From: CAZJFC01 sp964545245
GTDB lineage: Bacteria; Pseudomonadota; Alphaproteobacteria; Rickettsiales; 21-14-0-20-44-7
Length of the DNA stretch: 15,990 nt
Reading direction: 5' to 3'
NCBI GenBank assembly: GCA_964545245.1
Contig: CAZJFC010000040.1
Coordinates: forward strand, 1 to 15,990
The position numbers were made by a program, and so were the translations under genes. The notes below the pieces were generated by a model, which saw nothing but the letters and a program-made list of their open reading frames with translations, searched no databases and was not told where the DNA came from. The first letter of the stretch is position 1. Each line of letters opens with the position of its first letter. Shown one piece after another: positions 1-7,102 of this stretch.

Positions 1-25
1 ATCTCAACAGTATTAACTAAACAAT

Positions 26-60
26 GCCCCTATCAGGAGGGGATGGGGGAGGTGGCAAGG
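26..60. repeat. degenerate copy of the CACCCCATCCCTCTCC repeat, inverted
   Basis: The stretch reads as a short hairpin (cccct/aggggg-like arms) followed by gatgggggaggtgg. This resembles the reverse complement of the two 48-bp repeats downstream of ftsA (3312-3359 and 3434-3481). It is diverged, so membership in that family is an inference. Together with a simple-sequence stretch rich in cactgacac at 78-102, it fills the 150 bases before ddl. No gene is visible there. Confidence 0.45.
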
Positions 61-137
61 AAGTGGGAGAAAAAAACTGACACTCACACTGTCACTGACA
101 CTACAACTTTATGGTTTTAGATTCAGGATTTATGGTT

Positions 138-143
138 TATAAG
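138..143 (+). promoter_or_regulatory. possible -10 box for ddl
   Basis: TATAAG matches TATAAT at five of six positions and ends seven bases before the ddl ATG at 151. No convincing -35 box lies 16-18 bases upstream (TTTTAG is the best). There is no Shine-Dalgarno before the ATG. If the box is used, the ddl transcript would be leaderless or nearly so, as proposed for glyQ, panD and the pilins. Confidence 0.35.
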
Positions 144-150
144 ACCCGGA

Positions 151-1065
151 ATGAGCAAGCATATAGCGGTATTATCAGGCGGGATGAGCAGTGAGCGTGA
201 GGTTTCGCTACGCTCCGGGGCGGCGGTGGCCAAAGCGCTGCGCCAGAAATTCAAAAAAGTTACCGAAATTGACGTCGGCGAAGACCTTGCGCAGAAACTC
301 CTCAAGATCAGGCCGGATGTCGCCTTCATCGCCCTCCACGGCACTTATGGCGAGGATGGCTGCGTGCAGGGGTTGCTTGAGTTCCTTGGGATCCCTTACA
401 CCCATTCCTCGGTCACTTCCGCCGCCGTGGCCATGGACAAAGAGCTTTCCAACGCCGCCTTCCAGCAGGCCGGGCTGGTTGTCCCAAAAACCGTTTATGG
501 CGAGATTAACGAAATAAAACATAATGTTATGCCCCTGCCCTATGTATTGAAACCGGTGGCGGAAGGTTCCAGCGTCGGGGTGAGCATCATCCGCAAAAAG
601 GCCGATTTTGAGCGGGCGAAAAAAGCATGGAAATATGGCCGCGCAATGGTGCAGGAGTTCATCGGGGGGCGGGAACTTAGCGTGGCGGTGCTGCAAAACC
701 CCAGACCCAGGGCGTTGGGGGTTATCGAACTCAAGCCCAAAGCCGGTTTTTATGATTATACGAACAAATATACCGACGGCAAAACCGAGCATCTGATGCC
801 CGCCCCGCTGACCGCAAAACAGCAGAAAACCGTGCTTGAAATGGCCGAACTCGCGCATAAGACCATGAAATGCAGCGGCCTTTCGCGCACCGATTTCCGT
901 TTTGACGGCAAAAAATTCTATATTCTTGAAACCAATACCCATCCCGGTATGACTGAACTGTCACTAGCGCCGGAGATAGCAAATCATGCAGGCATTAATT
1001 TCACCGGACTTGTTGAAATTCTTGTAAAAAATGCGACTCTGCATAATAGCAGGCCAAAAGTTTAA
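151..1065 (+). CDS. ddl: D-alanine--D-alanine ligase
   Basis: ATP-grasp ligase that joins two D-alanines for the peptidoglycan stem peptide, in the cytoplasm. At 304 residues it has the normal length of the short DdlB type. Visible motifs in order: the N-terminal GGMSSEREVSLRSG (residues 10-23), HGTYGEDG (63-70), the ATP-site KPVAEGSSVGVS (134-145), the omega-loop YDYTNKY (201-207), and the C-terminal metal and substrate segment LETNTHPGMTELSLAPE (259-275), which corresponds to the usual EVNTxPGMT. The ATG at 151 gives the expected N-terminus. It has no Shine-Dalgarno but has a TATAAG box just upstream. ftsQ follows after 80 bases, the usual alphaproteobacterial ddl-ftsQ-ftsA order. The upstream neighbour (murB in relatives) is outside the window or displaced by the repeat-rich leader. 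Confidence 0.97.
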   Translation: MSKHIAVLSGGMSSEREVSLRSGAAVAKALRQKFKKVTEIDVGEDLAQKLLKIRPDVAFIALHGTYGEDGCVQGLLEFLGIPYTHSSVTSAAVAMDKELSNAAFQQAGLVVPKTVYGEINEIKHNVMPLPYVLKPVAEGSSVGVSIIRKKADFERAKKAWKYGRAMVQEFIGGRELSVAVLQNPRPRALGVIELKPKAGFYDYTNKYTDGKTEHLMPAPLTAKQQKTVLEMAELAHKTMKCSGLSRTDFRFDGKKFYILETNTHPGMTELSLAPEIANHAGINFTGLVEILVKNATLHNSRPKV

Positions 1066-1145
1066 ACTTTCAGGCACGGGGTTCTTGTAATCCGGGCGGT
1101 TTTACATTAGACAATTGGCACTGCACCTTAACAACTTTAAAGGTT

Positions 1146-1997
1146 ATGGCAAAAAAGAGAAAGTCATACGAAGAAAACTGCGAAAAGCTGGCCTTCATGC
1201 GCCGCATGCGCGTATGGCTGCGCCGTTCGTATAAAATTTCGTTCATTGCCGTTTTCCTGCTGGTCGGCGCGGTCGGGTTCTATATTTACAATTATGACGA
1301 AAACAAAACCTTCCTCAGCTTCTTCAAGGAAAAGTTCCACAACCTCACCGCCAGCACCGGCCTGAAGCTTGAGCGCGTCACTTTTGAAGGCGATAAATAC
1401 CTTGGGCAGGAAACGCTGGTGGAAACCCTCGGCCTTGCCTATGGGAGGCCGATACTGGCCTTCGACCTTGACGAACTGCGCGGGGAAATCCTGAAGGAAA
1501 GCTGGGTGCGCGACGCGCAGGTACAGCGCAAGCTCCCTTCGCGCATCAATATCGTTATCAATGAGCGCAAACCGATCGCCATCTGGCTTTATGAGAAAAA
1601 ATATTACCTCATTGATGCCGAAGGCCATGTGCTGACTGAAGTCGACTCGCCCGACGTGCTGCCCTTCCCGCTGGTTGCCGGGGCCGGCGCGAACACCGAG
1701 GCCAGCAAGATTTTTCTCCTCCTCGGCGAGCAGCAGCATTTATTCGACCAGGTGCAATCCGCCATCCGCATGGGCGAGCGCCGCTGGAACGTTGTTTTCA
1801 TGAACGGGGTGGAGGTCATGCTGCCGGAAAGCAATATGTCCGCCGCGTGGGAAAGGCTTTCCTATTTACAATCCGAAAAGCAGATACTTGACAGGAACAT
1901 CCGCTCGATCGACCTGCGCCTGCCCGACAGGATCTATATCAAAACATTAAAAGGCGAAACCATCAGGAATTCGATAGTCAGGAGCAATAATGCCTAG
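1146..1997 (+). CDS. ftsQ: cell division protein FtsQ
   Basis: Bitopic divisome protein that links early cytoplasmic (FtsA/FtsZ) and late periplasmic (FtsB/FtsL, septal synthase) assembly. The 283 residues show a basic cytoplasmic tail (1-30), one membrane segment (about 31-49), a POTRA domain (about 74-145, beginning LERVTFEGDKYLG and containing the SWVRDAQVQRKLPSRI stretch typical of the family), then the periplasmic FtsQ domain with the ERKPIAIW junction. The last eight bases overlap ftsA, so the two are probably translationally coupled. The ATG at 1146 is preceded by AAAGG with unusually short spacing, so initiation strength is unclear. Recognition rests on domain pattern plus position between ddl and ftsA. 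Confidence 0.95.
   Translation: MAKKRKSYEENCEKLAFMRRMRVWLRRSYKISFIAVFLLVGAVGFYIYNYDENKTFLSFFKEKFHNLTASTGLKLERVTFEGDKYLGQETLVETLGLAYGRPILAFDLDELRGEILKESWVRDAQVQRKLPSRINIVINERKPIAIWLYEKKYYLIDAEGHVLTEVDSPDVLPFPLVAGAGANTEASKIFLLLGEQQHLFDQVQSAIRMGERRWNVVFMNGVEVMLPESNMSAAWERLSYLQSEKQILDRNIRSIDLRLPDRIYIKTLKGETIRNSIVRSNNA
1980..1984 (+). promoter_or_regulatory. Shine-Dalgarno of ftsA
   Basis: AGGAG lies five bases before the ftsA ATG at 1990, inside the 3' end of ftsQ. It is one of the few clear ribosome binding sites in the left half of the window and supports ftsA starting within ftsQ. Confidence 0.75.
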
Positions 1998-3270
1998 AAA
2001 CCGCTCCGGACTGATTGCTGTACTCGACATCGGCTCAACTAAAATCGTGTGTTTCATCGCGCAGGTAACACCCGATAACCACCTCAAAATCATCGGTATC
2101 GGCCACCAGCTTTCGCAGGGCATAAAATCCGGTGCGATAACCGATATCCGCCTCGCCGAAAATTCAATCATCGCCGCCGTCAGCGCCGCAGAGAAAATGG
2201 CGGGGGAAACCATCGACAAGGTAGTGCTCAGCGTTTCTGGCGGCCATCCCCTCTCCGTCCGGGTCAATGAGAATGTGAACATCTCCGGCGAAACCGTCAC
2301 ACCGCGCGACATCAAGCGCGGGATCATCGCCGCCAAGCAGAATTTCGTGGATGAAAAACGCCGCATCATCCACGCCGTGCCTATCTCCTTCACGGTTGAC
2401 GATATCCGCGGCGTTGACGACCCGATCGGCATGGCGGGCAAAACCCTCACCGCCGATATCCACCTCATTACCGCGTCCGAAAGCGCCATCAAAAATATCG
2501 CCAACACCGTCAGCCGTTGCCAGCTCGACGTGCAGGATTATGTAATTTCCTCGCACGCGGCGGGGCTTTCCGCCCTCACCGAAGATGAGCGCGAGCTGGG
2601 CGTTACCTTGCTTGAAGTCGGTGGCGGCGTGACCGGGATCTCGGTTTTTTATCATGGCAAAAACATCTTCACCGATTCCGTGCCTTATGGCGGAACCCAC
2701 GTAACGCAGGATATCGCGCGCGGGCTTTCGACCTCCATCGCCTGCGCCGAGCGCATCAAAACCCTCTATGGCAGCGCCGTCCCTTCCGCCAGCGACGACG
2801 AAACCCTGCTCGAGATCGCGCAGATGAACGAAGATACCGGCGAATATACGGAAGAAGTCGCCATCCCGAAATCCAGGCTGGTGCAGATAATCGTTCCGCG
2901 CATGGAGGAAATTTTTGAGATGGTTAAGGAAAAACTCAACCAGAACAAGATATTACAGGTTGCCAGCCAGCAGATCGTGCTTTCCGGCGGCGGCTGCCAG
3001 CTTGTCGGCCTGCGCGAGCTTGCCATGAAAAAACTGGGTAAACCCGTCCGTATTGGCCGCCCGGAGCAGATCGACGGAATGGCCGATTCGACATCTTCCT
3101 CCGCCTTCTCCGCCAGCGCCGGGTTAATCAATTATATTTCAATGAATTACCACGTCTATGACAAGGTGGAACCTACCGGCGGGCGCTATATCCAGACCTT
3201 CAACACCGCGTCAAATAACAATAACGGCTTTTTTGGCAATATTGTAGGGTGGCTGAAGGAGAATTTTTAG
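1990..3270 (+). CDS. ftsA: cell division protein FtsA
   Basis: Actin-like ATPase that tethers FtsZ to the membrane and recruits later divisome proteins. It is full length at 426 residues. The phosphate-1 motif is IAVLDIGSTKIVCFIA near the N-terminus. The second phosphate loop is TLLEVGGGVTGISVF, with Glu where many homologues have Asp. The adenosine region is IVLSGGGCQLVGL. The protein ends in the amphipathic membrane-targeting helix NIVGWLKENF, a hallmark of FtsA. The start is fixed by an AGGAG site and the eight-base overlap with ftsQ. In most Alphaproteobacteria ftsZ follows directly. Here the stop codon runs straight into a repeat cluster and no ftsZ is present in the window. Confidence 0.97.
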   Translation: MPRNRSGLIAVLDIGSTKIVCFIAQVTPDNHLKIIGIGHQLSQGIKSGAITDIRLAENSIIAAVSAAEKMAGETIDKVVLSVSGGHPLSVRVNENVNISGETVTPRDIKRGIIAAKQNFVDEKRRIIHAVPISFTVDDIRGVDDPIGMAGKTLTADIHLITASESAIKNIANTVSRCQLDVQDYVISSHAAGLSALTEDERELGVTLLEVGGGVTGISVFYHGKNIFTDSVPYGGTHVTQDIARGLSTSIACAERIKTLYGSAVPSASDDETLLEIAQMNEDTGEYTEEVAIPKSRLVQIIVPRMEEIFEMVKEKLNQNKILQVASQQIVLSGGGCQLVGLRELAMKKLGKPVRIGRPEQIDGMADSTSSSAFSASAGLINYISMNYHVYDKVEPTGGRYIQTFNTASNNNNGFFGNIVGWLKENF

Positions 3271-3481
3271 AATTTCGGAATTTCGGAACATCAGAAATTC
3301 GGAAATTCCGAGGTTCCATCCCCAGCACCTCACCCCATCCCTCTCCTAATAGGAGAGGGGGCCGCGCCCTCCTCCCTGAGGGAGGAGTTGGAGGAGGGTT
3401 GCTTTCCGATGTTCCGAAATTCTGAAATTCCGGGGTTCCATCCCCAGCACCTCACCCCATCCCTCTCCTAATAGGAGAGGG
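3270..3481. repeat. nested palindromic and direct repeats after ftsA
   Basis: A 48-bp direct repeat occurs at 3312-3359 and 3434-3481 without a mismatch; each copy holds the hairpin CCTCTCCT-AAT-AGGAGAGG. The first copy is preceded by 3270-3292 and the second by 3408-3430, which are a 23-bp inverted pair with one mismatch built from TTCGGAA-type units. Between them is a perfect hairpin CTCCTCCC-TGA-GGGAGGAG at 3369-3387. The remainder to 3598 is G/C-rich low-complexity DNA without a gene. The cluster may terminate the ddl-ftsQ-ftsA transcript, but none of its hairpins has a clean T-tract. Confidence 0.85.
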
Positions 3482-3631
3482 AGTACGAAGGGGGGACATA
3501 AGGGGGGTGGAAAAGCTACAGACCACCGACTACTGACTCCCCTCCCCCTTTATGAAATTTTTAAGAACATAACCCAGCTTTAACGAATATTAACCTTTTT
3601 GCGCTATATTAGGGTTAGTTGGGGGAATATC

Positions 3632-3859
3632 ATGGGCTATCTGATAGCATCAGAAGGAATCGGCATCTTCAGCATTTTTGCATGGGGTTTTATCGGCGGT
3701 ATCGCTTTCGCCACGCTTGTCACCCTTATTTTCAACTGGATAAAATCCAAGGACGAACAGCATGACGCACAGCAGATCATAGCTGAATATCTTGAGGAGC
3801 ATAAGGAGCTTTACCTCCGCAGCATCAGCCACCCGGCGGAAAAAGAAAACCACGCCTAA
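3632..3859 (+). CDS. small single-span membrane protein, unknown function
   Basis: The 75-residue product starts MGYLIASEGIGIF. It has one strongly hydrophobic segment (about residues 12-36, IFSIFAWGFIGGIAFATLVTLIF), then a charged, probably helical cytoplasmic tail (KSKDEQHDAQQIIAEYLEEHKE). The ATG at 3632 was chosen over the in-frame TTG at 3599 because GGGGGAA at 3621-3627 makes a usable ribosome binding site and the extension adds only polar residues before the membrane segment. The gene lies alone on the plus strand between the post-ftsA repeats and maf, and its stop overlaps the maf stop tail to tail by four bases. I do not recognise the family. Confidence 0.6.
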   Translation: MGYLIASEGIGIFSIFAWGFIGGIAFATLVTLIFNWIKSKDEQHDAQQIIAEYLEEHKELYLRSISHPAEKENHA

Positions 3860-4437
3860 ACCGGCCTGTATCCCATACCAATCAATATGTTACGCGTTTC
3901 ACAGAGCGGCAGGCCGATTACATTGGTGTGCGAGCCGCTGATGGATTCGATGAACCCCGCGCCGATGCCCATCAGGGTGAAACTGCCGGATTTTCCCTGC
4001 CATTCGTTGCGGTCGATATACCAGTTTATCTCATCCGCCGTCATGCGCTTGAACTTCACCTTTGTGCAAACCAAGCGGTTTGAGGTTTGTGTTTTGCCGC
4101 CGGATTTACGGATTACGCTAAGCCCGGTATAAACCCGGTGCGCACGGCCTGACATCAGCGAAAGGTCGCGGAATGCCTGCTCGCGGTTCTCCGCCTTGCC
4201 GATGATGCGCGTGCCGAGGGCAACCAGAGTATCCGCGGCGATGATGATTGCGTCATCATGCTTCGCGGCGATGGTTCCCGCTTTCTCAACCCCCATCCGC
4301 AGGGCGAAATCGTCAGGACGTTCTTTTTTGCGGGGGGTTTCGTCAATATCCGGCGCGTCGATGATATCGGGAGGAAAACCGATTTGGGTGAGAAGGTCAC
4401 TACGGCGCGGGGATGATGAGGCAAGGATTAGTTTCAT
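3856..4437 (-). CDS. maf: Maf-like nucleoside triphosphate pyrophosphatase
   Basis: Hydrolyses non-canonical or modified nucleoside triphosphates to monophosphates, a cytoplasmic house-cleaning role. The 193-residue length is normal. Motifs: N-terminal LILASSSPRRSDLL (residues 3-16), the DETP element in DIDETPRKK, the catalytic IAADTLVALG stretch, RAHRVYTGL, and the C-terminal IESISGSHTNVIGLPL. In many homologues the segment before this reads GGYAIQG, whereas here it is KSGSFTLMGIGAGF, so the substrate class (dTTP/UTP-type or other) cannot be assigned safely. It follows infA in the same direction, a common alphaproteobacterial pairing, but a two-hairpin repeat separates them. Confidence 0.94.
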   Translation of the reverse strand: MKLILASSSPRRSDLLTQIGFPPDIIDAPDIDETPRKKERPDDFALRMGVEKAGTIAAKHDDAIIIAADTLVALGTRIIGKAENREQAFRDLSLMSGRAHRVYTGLSVIRKSGGKTQTSNRLVCTKVKFKRMTADEINWYIDRNEWQGKSGSFTLMGIGAGFIESISGSHTNVIGLPLCETRNILIGMGYRPV

Positions 4438-4451
4438 AACTTTTATATGTC

Positions 4452-4501
4452 ACCTCCGCACAGGCGGAGGTCTTAGGTCAGATTCCCGCCTGCGCGGGAA
4501 T
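4452..4501. repeat. two-hairpin repeat between infA and maf
   Basis: Two perfect 8-bp stems with 4-base loops lie in tandem: ACCTCCGC-ACAG-GCGGAGGT (4452-4471) and ATTCCCGC-CTGC-GCGGGAAT (4482-4501), joined by cttaggtcag and followed by gac. The second hairpin recurs at 6828-6847 with the same stem and trailing GAC. On the minus strand the element lies in the infA-maf gap, where it could attenuate or stabilise the transcript. It has no T-tract, so it does not look like a classical terminator. Confidence 0.85.
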
Positions 4502-4517
4502 GACAGGAACGAAAACA

Positions 4518-4736
4518 TTACTTCGTACGGGTTTTGATGCGGCCTTTGGTGAGGTCGTATGGGGTCATTTCCACCACGACGTTGTCGCCCAGCAGCACGC
4601 GGATGTGGTTCTTGCGCATCTTGCCCGAAATGTGCGCAAGCACAATATGGCCGTTCTCCAGCTCAACGCGGTACATGGTGTTGGGCAGAACCTCAATCAC
4701 CTTGCCGCTGAATTCTATGATATCTTCTTTTGACAT
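4518..4736 (-). CDS. infA: translation initiation factor IF-1
   Basis: The 72-residue OB-fold (S1-like) protein binds the 30S A-site during initiation. The whole length matches the family: MSKEDIIEFSGKVIEVLPN at the start, YRVELENGHIVLAHISGKMRKNHIRVL in the core, and PYDLTKGRI at the end. Length is exactly typical. On its own strand an AAAGGGA site lies about five bases before the ATG, a proper Shine-Dalgarno, in contrast to its divergent neighbour glyQ. maf lies downstream on the same strand. Confidence 0.97.
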   Translation of the reverse strand: MSKEDIIEFSGKVIEVLPNTMYRVELENGHIVLAHISGKMRKNHIRVLLGDNVVVEMTPYDLTKGRIKTRTK

Positions 4737-4795
4737 AATTCCCTTTAATCCGGGCGGTATTTAAACCAGAAATCAAATCGAAGCAAGTGTTTTGG

Positions 4796-4824
4796 TTGAA
4801 TTATTGCCCAAAACTATATATACA
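4796..4824 (+). promoter_or_regulatory. sigma-70-like promoter of glyQ
   Basis: TTGAAT at 4796-4801 and TATACA at 4819-4824 are separated by 17 bases. The -10 box ends six bases before the glyQ ATG at 4831, so the expected start of transcription falls at or within a base or two of the ATG. Overlapping alternative boxes (TTGGTT at 4792, TATATA at 4815) give a start about four bases earlier. Neither leaves room for a Shine-Dalgarno. Confidence 0.55.
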
Positions 4825-4830
4825 GGCCGC

Positions 4831-5694
4831 ATGAAAACACCTCAGGCGAAAACATTCCAGGATATCATCCTCACCCTACAGCATTTCTGGGCGGAGCGCG
4901 GATGTGTGATTTTGCAGCCGTTCGATATGGAGGTGGGCGCGGGTACTTTCCACCCTGCCACCGTGCTGCGCGCGCTGGGGCCGGAAAGCTGGAACGCCGC
5001 CTATGTGCAGCCTTCCCGCCGCCCGAAGGACGGGCGCTATGGCGAAAACCCCAACCGGCTGGGGCATTATTACCAGTTTCAGGTGATTTTGAAGCCAAGC
5101 CCGGAGGATATTCAGGAGCTTTACCTCGAAAGCCTCTATGAGCTTGGGATTGACAAGAAAAACCACGATATCCGCTTCGTTGAGGATGACTGGGAATCCC
5201 CCACCCTCGGCGCATGGGGGCTTGGCTGGGAAGTATGGTGCGACGGGATGGAGGTTTCGCAATTCACCTATTTCCAGCAGGTGGGCGGCATTGAGTGCAA
5301 ACCGGTTGCGGGCGAGCTGACCTATGGGCTGGAGCGGCTTGCAATGTATATTCAGGGCGTTGAAAACGTGTTTGATTTAAAGTATAATAAAACCGTGACC
5401 TATGGTGACATTTTCCTGCGCCAGGAGCGCGAGCATTCGGCCTATAACCTTGAACATGCCGATACCGGTATTTTGCTGCGCCATTTCGAGGACGCGGAAA
5501 AAGAATGTAAATCCATGCTGGAAAAAGGGCTGGCAATCCCGGCTTATGAGCAATGCGTGAAGGCTTCGCACACCTTCAACCTGCTCGATGCGCGCGGGGT
5601 TATTGGAGTTACCGAAAGGGCTTCCTATATATTAAGGGTGCGCAACCTCGCAAAAGCGGCCTGCGAAGCTTATGTGGGCAAGGTAGCTGCATAA
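4831..5694 (+). CDS. glyQ: glycyl-tRNA synthetase alpha subunit
   Basis: Catalytic class II subunit of the alpha2beta2 bacterial glycyl-tRNA synthetase; charges tRNA-Gly in the cytoplasm with GlyS. From the ATG at 4831 it has 287 residues. Recognisable family segments: FQDIILTLQHFWAERGCVI near the start, QPFDMEVGAGTFHPATVLR, QPSRRPKDGRYGENPNRLGH (motif 2 region), VEDDWESPTLGAWGLGWE, and ELTYGLERLAMY (motif 3). An in-frame TTG at 4792 would add 13 residues but overlaps the promoter, so I reject it. The stop shares one base with the next ATG (TAATG), which predicts translational coupling to the RDD gene. glyS is not adjacent but lies about 2.4 kb downstream on the same strand. Confidence 0.96.
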   Translation: MKTPQAKTFQDIILTLQHFWAERGCVILQPFDMEVGAGTFHPATVLRALGPESWNAAYVQPSRRPKDGRYGENPNRLGHYYQFQVILKPSPEDIQELYLESLYELGIDKKNHDIRFVEDDWESPTLGAWGLGWEVWCDGMEVSQFTYFQQVGGIECKPVAGELTYGLERLAMYIQGVENVFDLKYNKTVTYGDIFLRQEREHSAYNLEHADTGILLRHFEDAEKECKSMLEKGLAIPAYEQCVKASHTFNLLDARGVIGVTERASYILRVRNLAKAACEAYVGKVAA

Positions 5695-6341
5695 TGGCAG
5701 AAACTAAAACGGCAGCATTATGGAGAAGGGCGCTCGCATCAATTATTGACGTTGCTGTATTCTGGGGACTGTCACTTGCGCTAGCTCAATATGTCGCCCC
5801 TCATTTTATTCCCTGCGGAGGCAAATTCTGTAAATTTGATTATTTGGTTTTCAGCATCCTCTTTCTGGCACTGGCGGCAACTATATTCAACTCCTTAAAA
5901 CGCCGCAGCCTTGGCGATATATGCCTCAGAATCCGTCATTACAACAGTGATGGCCGAGCAGTTAGTGCAGCGCAGATGGTGGGCCTGCAATTCTTCAAAT
6001 ATTTATTTATCGGCCTGTGCTTTTATCTTAGCGTCACAGGACAGCATATGAATATAGCTAAGATGGTTTACAAGAAACCTCCCCTAGTCATGACCCAGGC
6101 AATGAAGGAGCACTCCATTAAAAACGGTGATTACCTCCCTAGGAATGTAGTAATTGTCCCGGAAGCTGAGTATCCGGAAAAATTACAGCAATACACTGTC
6201 CAATTCAAGGAATTAGACCAAAAACTCCGTTTTCTGTCATATACTAACGCCACCATTATGGCACTGGCTCTGGGCTACTTCTATCTCTGTTTATCACATA
6301 GACACTTGCAAAAAACCCGGAGACGCTCCAGAAACCCTTGA
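5694..6341 (+). CDS. RDD-family integral membrane protein
   Basis: 215 residues from the ATG at 5694, which overlaps the glyQ stop as TAATG; this start removes a spurious reading frame through the end of glyQ. The N-terminus has the RDD signature region LWRRALASIIDVAVF, followed by a hydrophobic segment, a second one (about FDYLVFSILFLALAATIFN), the RRSLGDICLRIRHYNSDGR loop typical of RDD proteins, a third span around YLFIGLCFYLSV, a long polar loop, and a fourth span near the C-terminus (ATIMALALGYFYLCL). The end is very basic. RDD proteins are poorly characterised; transport or ion-related roles have been suggested for some. The AT-richer sequence differs a little from glyQ. Function here is unknown. 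Confidence 0.8.
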   Translation: MAETKTAALWRRALASIIDVAVFWGLSLALAQYVAPHFIPCGGKFCKFDYLVFSILFLALAATIFNSLKRRSLGDICLRIRHYNSDGRAVSAAQMVGLQFFKYLFIGLCFYLSVTGQHMNIAKMVYKKPPLVMTQAMKEHSIKNGDYLPRNVVIVPEAEYPEKLQQYTVQFKELDQKLRFLSYTNATIMALALGYFYLCLSHRHLQKTRRRSRNP

Positions 6342-6355
6342 TTTACGGGCAAATG

Positions 6356-6384
6356 TTGATTATTAGAGGTGCAAACATTATATT
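6356..6384 (+). promoter_or_regulatory. sigma-70-like promoter of panD
   Basis: TTGATT at 6356-6361, a 17-base spacer, and TATATT at 6379-6384. Seven bases after the -10 box is the A of the panD ATG at 6391. No Shine-Dalgarno precedes that ATG. This is the cleanest of the predicted leaderless starts in the window. Confidence 0.6.
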
Positions 6385-6390
6385 ATCCAC

Positions 6391-6747
6391 ATGAGTTCAG
6401 GTATCAGGGTCGAAATGATGAAAGGCAAGATCCACCGCGCGACGGTGACGAAGGCCGACCTTGACTATGAAGGCTCCATCTCGGTGGATGTGAAACTGCT
6501 GGAAGCGGCAGGGATCCTTGTGCATGAGAAGGTTGACGTTTTGAACATCACCAACGGCGAGCGTTTCACCACTTACACGATTCCCGGCGGCGACGGGGAA
6601 ATCCAGATAAACGGCGCGGCGGCGCATCTCGCAAAACCGGGGCATAAGGTGATTATCGTGGCTTACGCGCAAATGGGCGAGGAAGACGCCAGAAGCTGGA
6701 AACCGAAAGTTGTGGTGGTGGATGAGAAGAACCGGATAAAAAAATAG
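6391..6747 (+). CDS. panD: aspartate 1-decarboxylase precursor
   Basis: Pyruvoyl enzyme that converts aspartate to beta-alanine for pantothenate and coenzyme A synthesis. The 118-residue precursor self-cleaves between Gly28 and Ser29 in the YEGS motif (26-29), Ser29 becoming the pyruvoyl group. Other family features: KGKIHRATVT at the N-terminus, TNGERFTTY with the expected Arg and Tyr of the active site, and INGAAAHLAKPG. The start could be ATG 6391 or the ATG pair at 6415/6418. Family alignment places the usual start near residue 6, so 6391 is slightly long but plausible, and it coincides with the predicted transcription start. A repeat begins inside the TAG stop codon. Confidence 0.94.
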   Translation: MSSGIRVEMMKGKIHRATVTKADLDYEGSISVDVKLLEAAGILVHEKVDVLNITNGERFTTYTIPGGDGEIQINGAAAHLAKPGHKVIIVAYAQMGEEDARSWKPKVVVVDEKNRIKK

Positions 6748-6774
6748 AACTTAGAACTTGGAACATTGGAATTC
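6746..6774. repeat. partial GGAAC-unit repeat after panD
   Basis: agaacttagaacttggaa followed by cattggaatt belongs to the same family as 7430-7517 and 8029-8122, but only the left arm is present. It begins within the panD stop codon (tAGAAC). The rest of the gap to 6928 holds the hairpin element at 6801-6847 and AT-rich DNA, with no gene. Confidence 0.75.
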
Positions 6775-6800
6775 AAGTGGTGCTCAGTTTACCTCTCACC

Positions 6801-6847
6801 TTGGCAAAGGTAGGGTCTTAGCCTAAAATTCCCGCCTTCGCGGGAAT
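6801..6847. repeat. second copy of the two-hairpin repeat
   Basis: The right hairpin ATTCCCGC-CTTC-GCGGGAAT (6828-6847) followed by GAC matches the element at 4482-4501 apart from its loop. The left hairpin is degenerate (ACCTT-GGCA-AAGGT, 6809-6822), and the cttag linker is conserved. The gap lies downstream of panD, where it could form the 3' end structure of that transcript. Confidence 0.75.
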
Positions 6848-6928
6848 GACAAATTATAAAATAACTCTTAAACTAAGCTATCCCAATTTTTTTCTTTAAA
6901 GTTCCGGATTTGGGTTTAAATTCGGCGC

Positions 6929-7090
6929 ATGTTTCGCACATTATTATTGCTGTCATTTCTTGCGCTCGGCGCTTGTGCCCACACACCTCCCGGCAAAGGC
7001 AGCGGCAGCCTTGCGCTTTATGATAATATTGATGCGGCGGAGCCAGCCAGCGGCAACCGTGATTGGAACCTGACCTCTAATGCATATTAA
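6929..7090 (+). CDS. very small lipoprotein, unknown function
   Basis: A 53-residue open frame starting MFRTLLLLSFLALGACAHTP. It has a short basic start, a hydrophobic core and a lipobox LGAC with Cys16 as the predicted lipidated residue, so a mature peptide of 38 residues is expected on a membrane. The mature part is polar (SLALYDNIDAAEPASGNRDW). No Shine-Dalgarno is visible. A weak TAAATT ends six bases before the ATG. It stops 12 bases before the next gene in the same direction, suggesting a two-gene transcript. The family is not recognised; the lipoprotein call rests on the signal sequence alone. Confidence 0.6.
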   Translation: MFRTLLLLSFLALGACAHTPPGKGSGSLALYDNIDAAEPASGNRDWNLTSNAY

Positions 7091-7102
7091 CCGGATTACA
7101 CT

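Noticed and set aside
208..942. Long open frame antisense to ddl
   Set aside because: It has no recognisable domain or ribosome binding site and mirrors the codon structure of ddl; the sense frame carries all family motifs.
3580..3593. TTAA-N6-TTAA before the small membrane protein gene, resembling a CtrA site
   Set aside because: The CtrA consensus needs seven bases between the half sites; here there are six, and no second site is nearby.
4792..4830. TTG start adding 13 residues to GlyQ
   Set aside because: The extension overlaps the proposed -35/-10 boxes, and the ATG at 4831 matches the family N-terminus.
5553..5693. Upstream extension of the RDD protein through the end of glyQ
   Set aside because: The frame overlaps the conserved C-terminus of GlyQ; the TAATG junction at 5692-5696 is the natural start.
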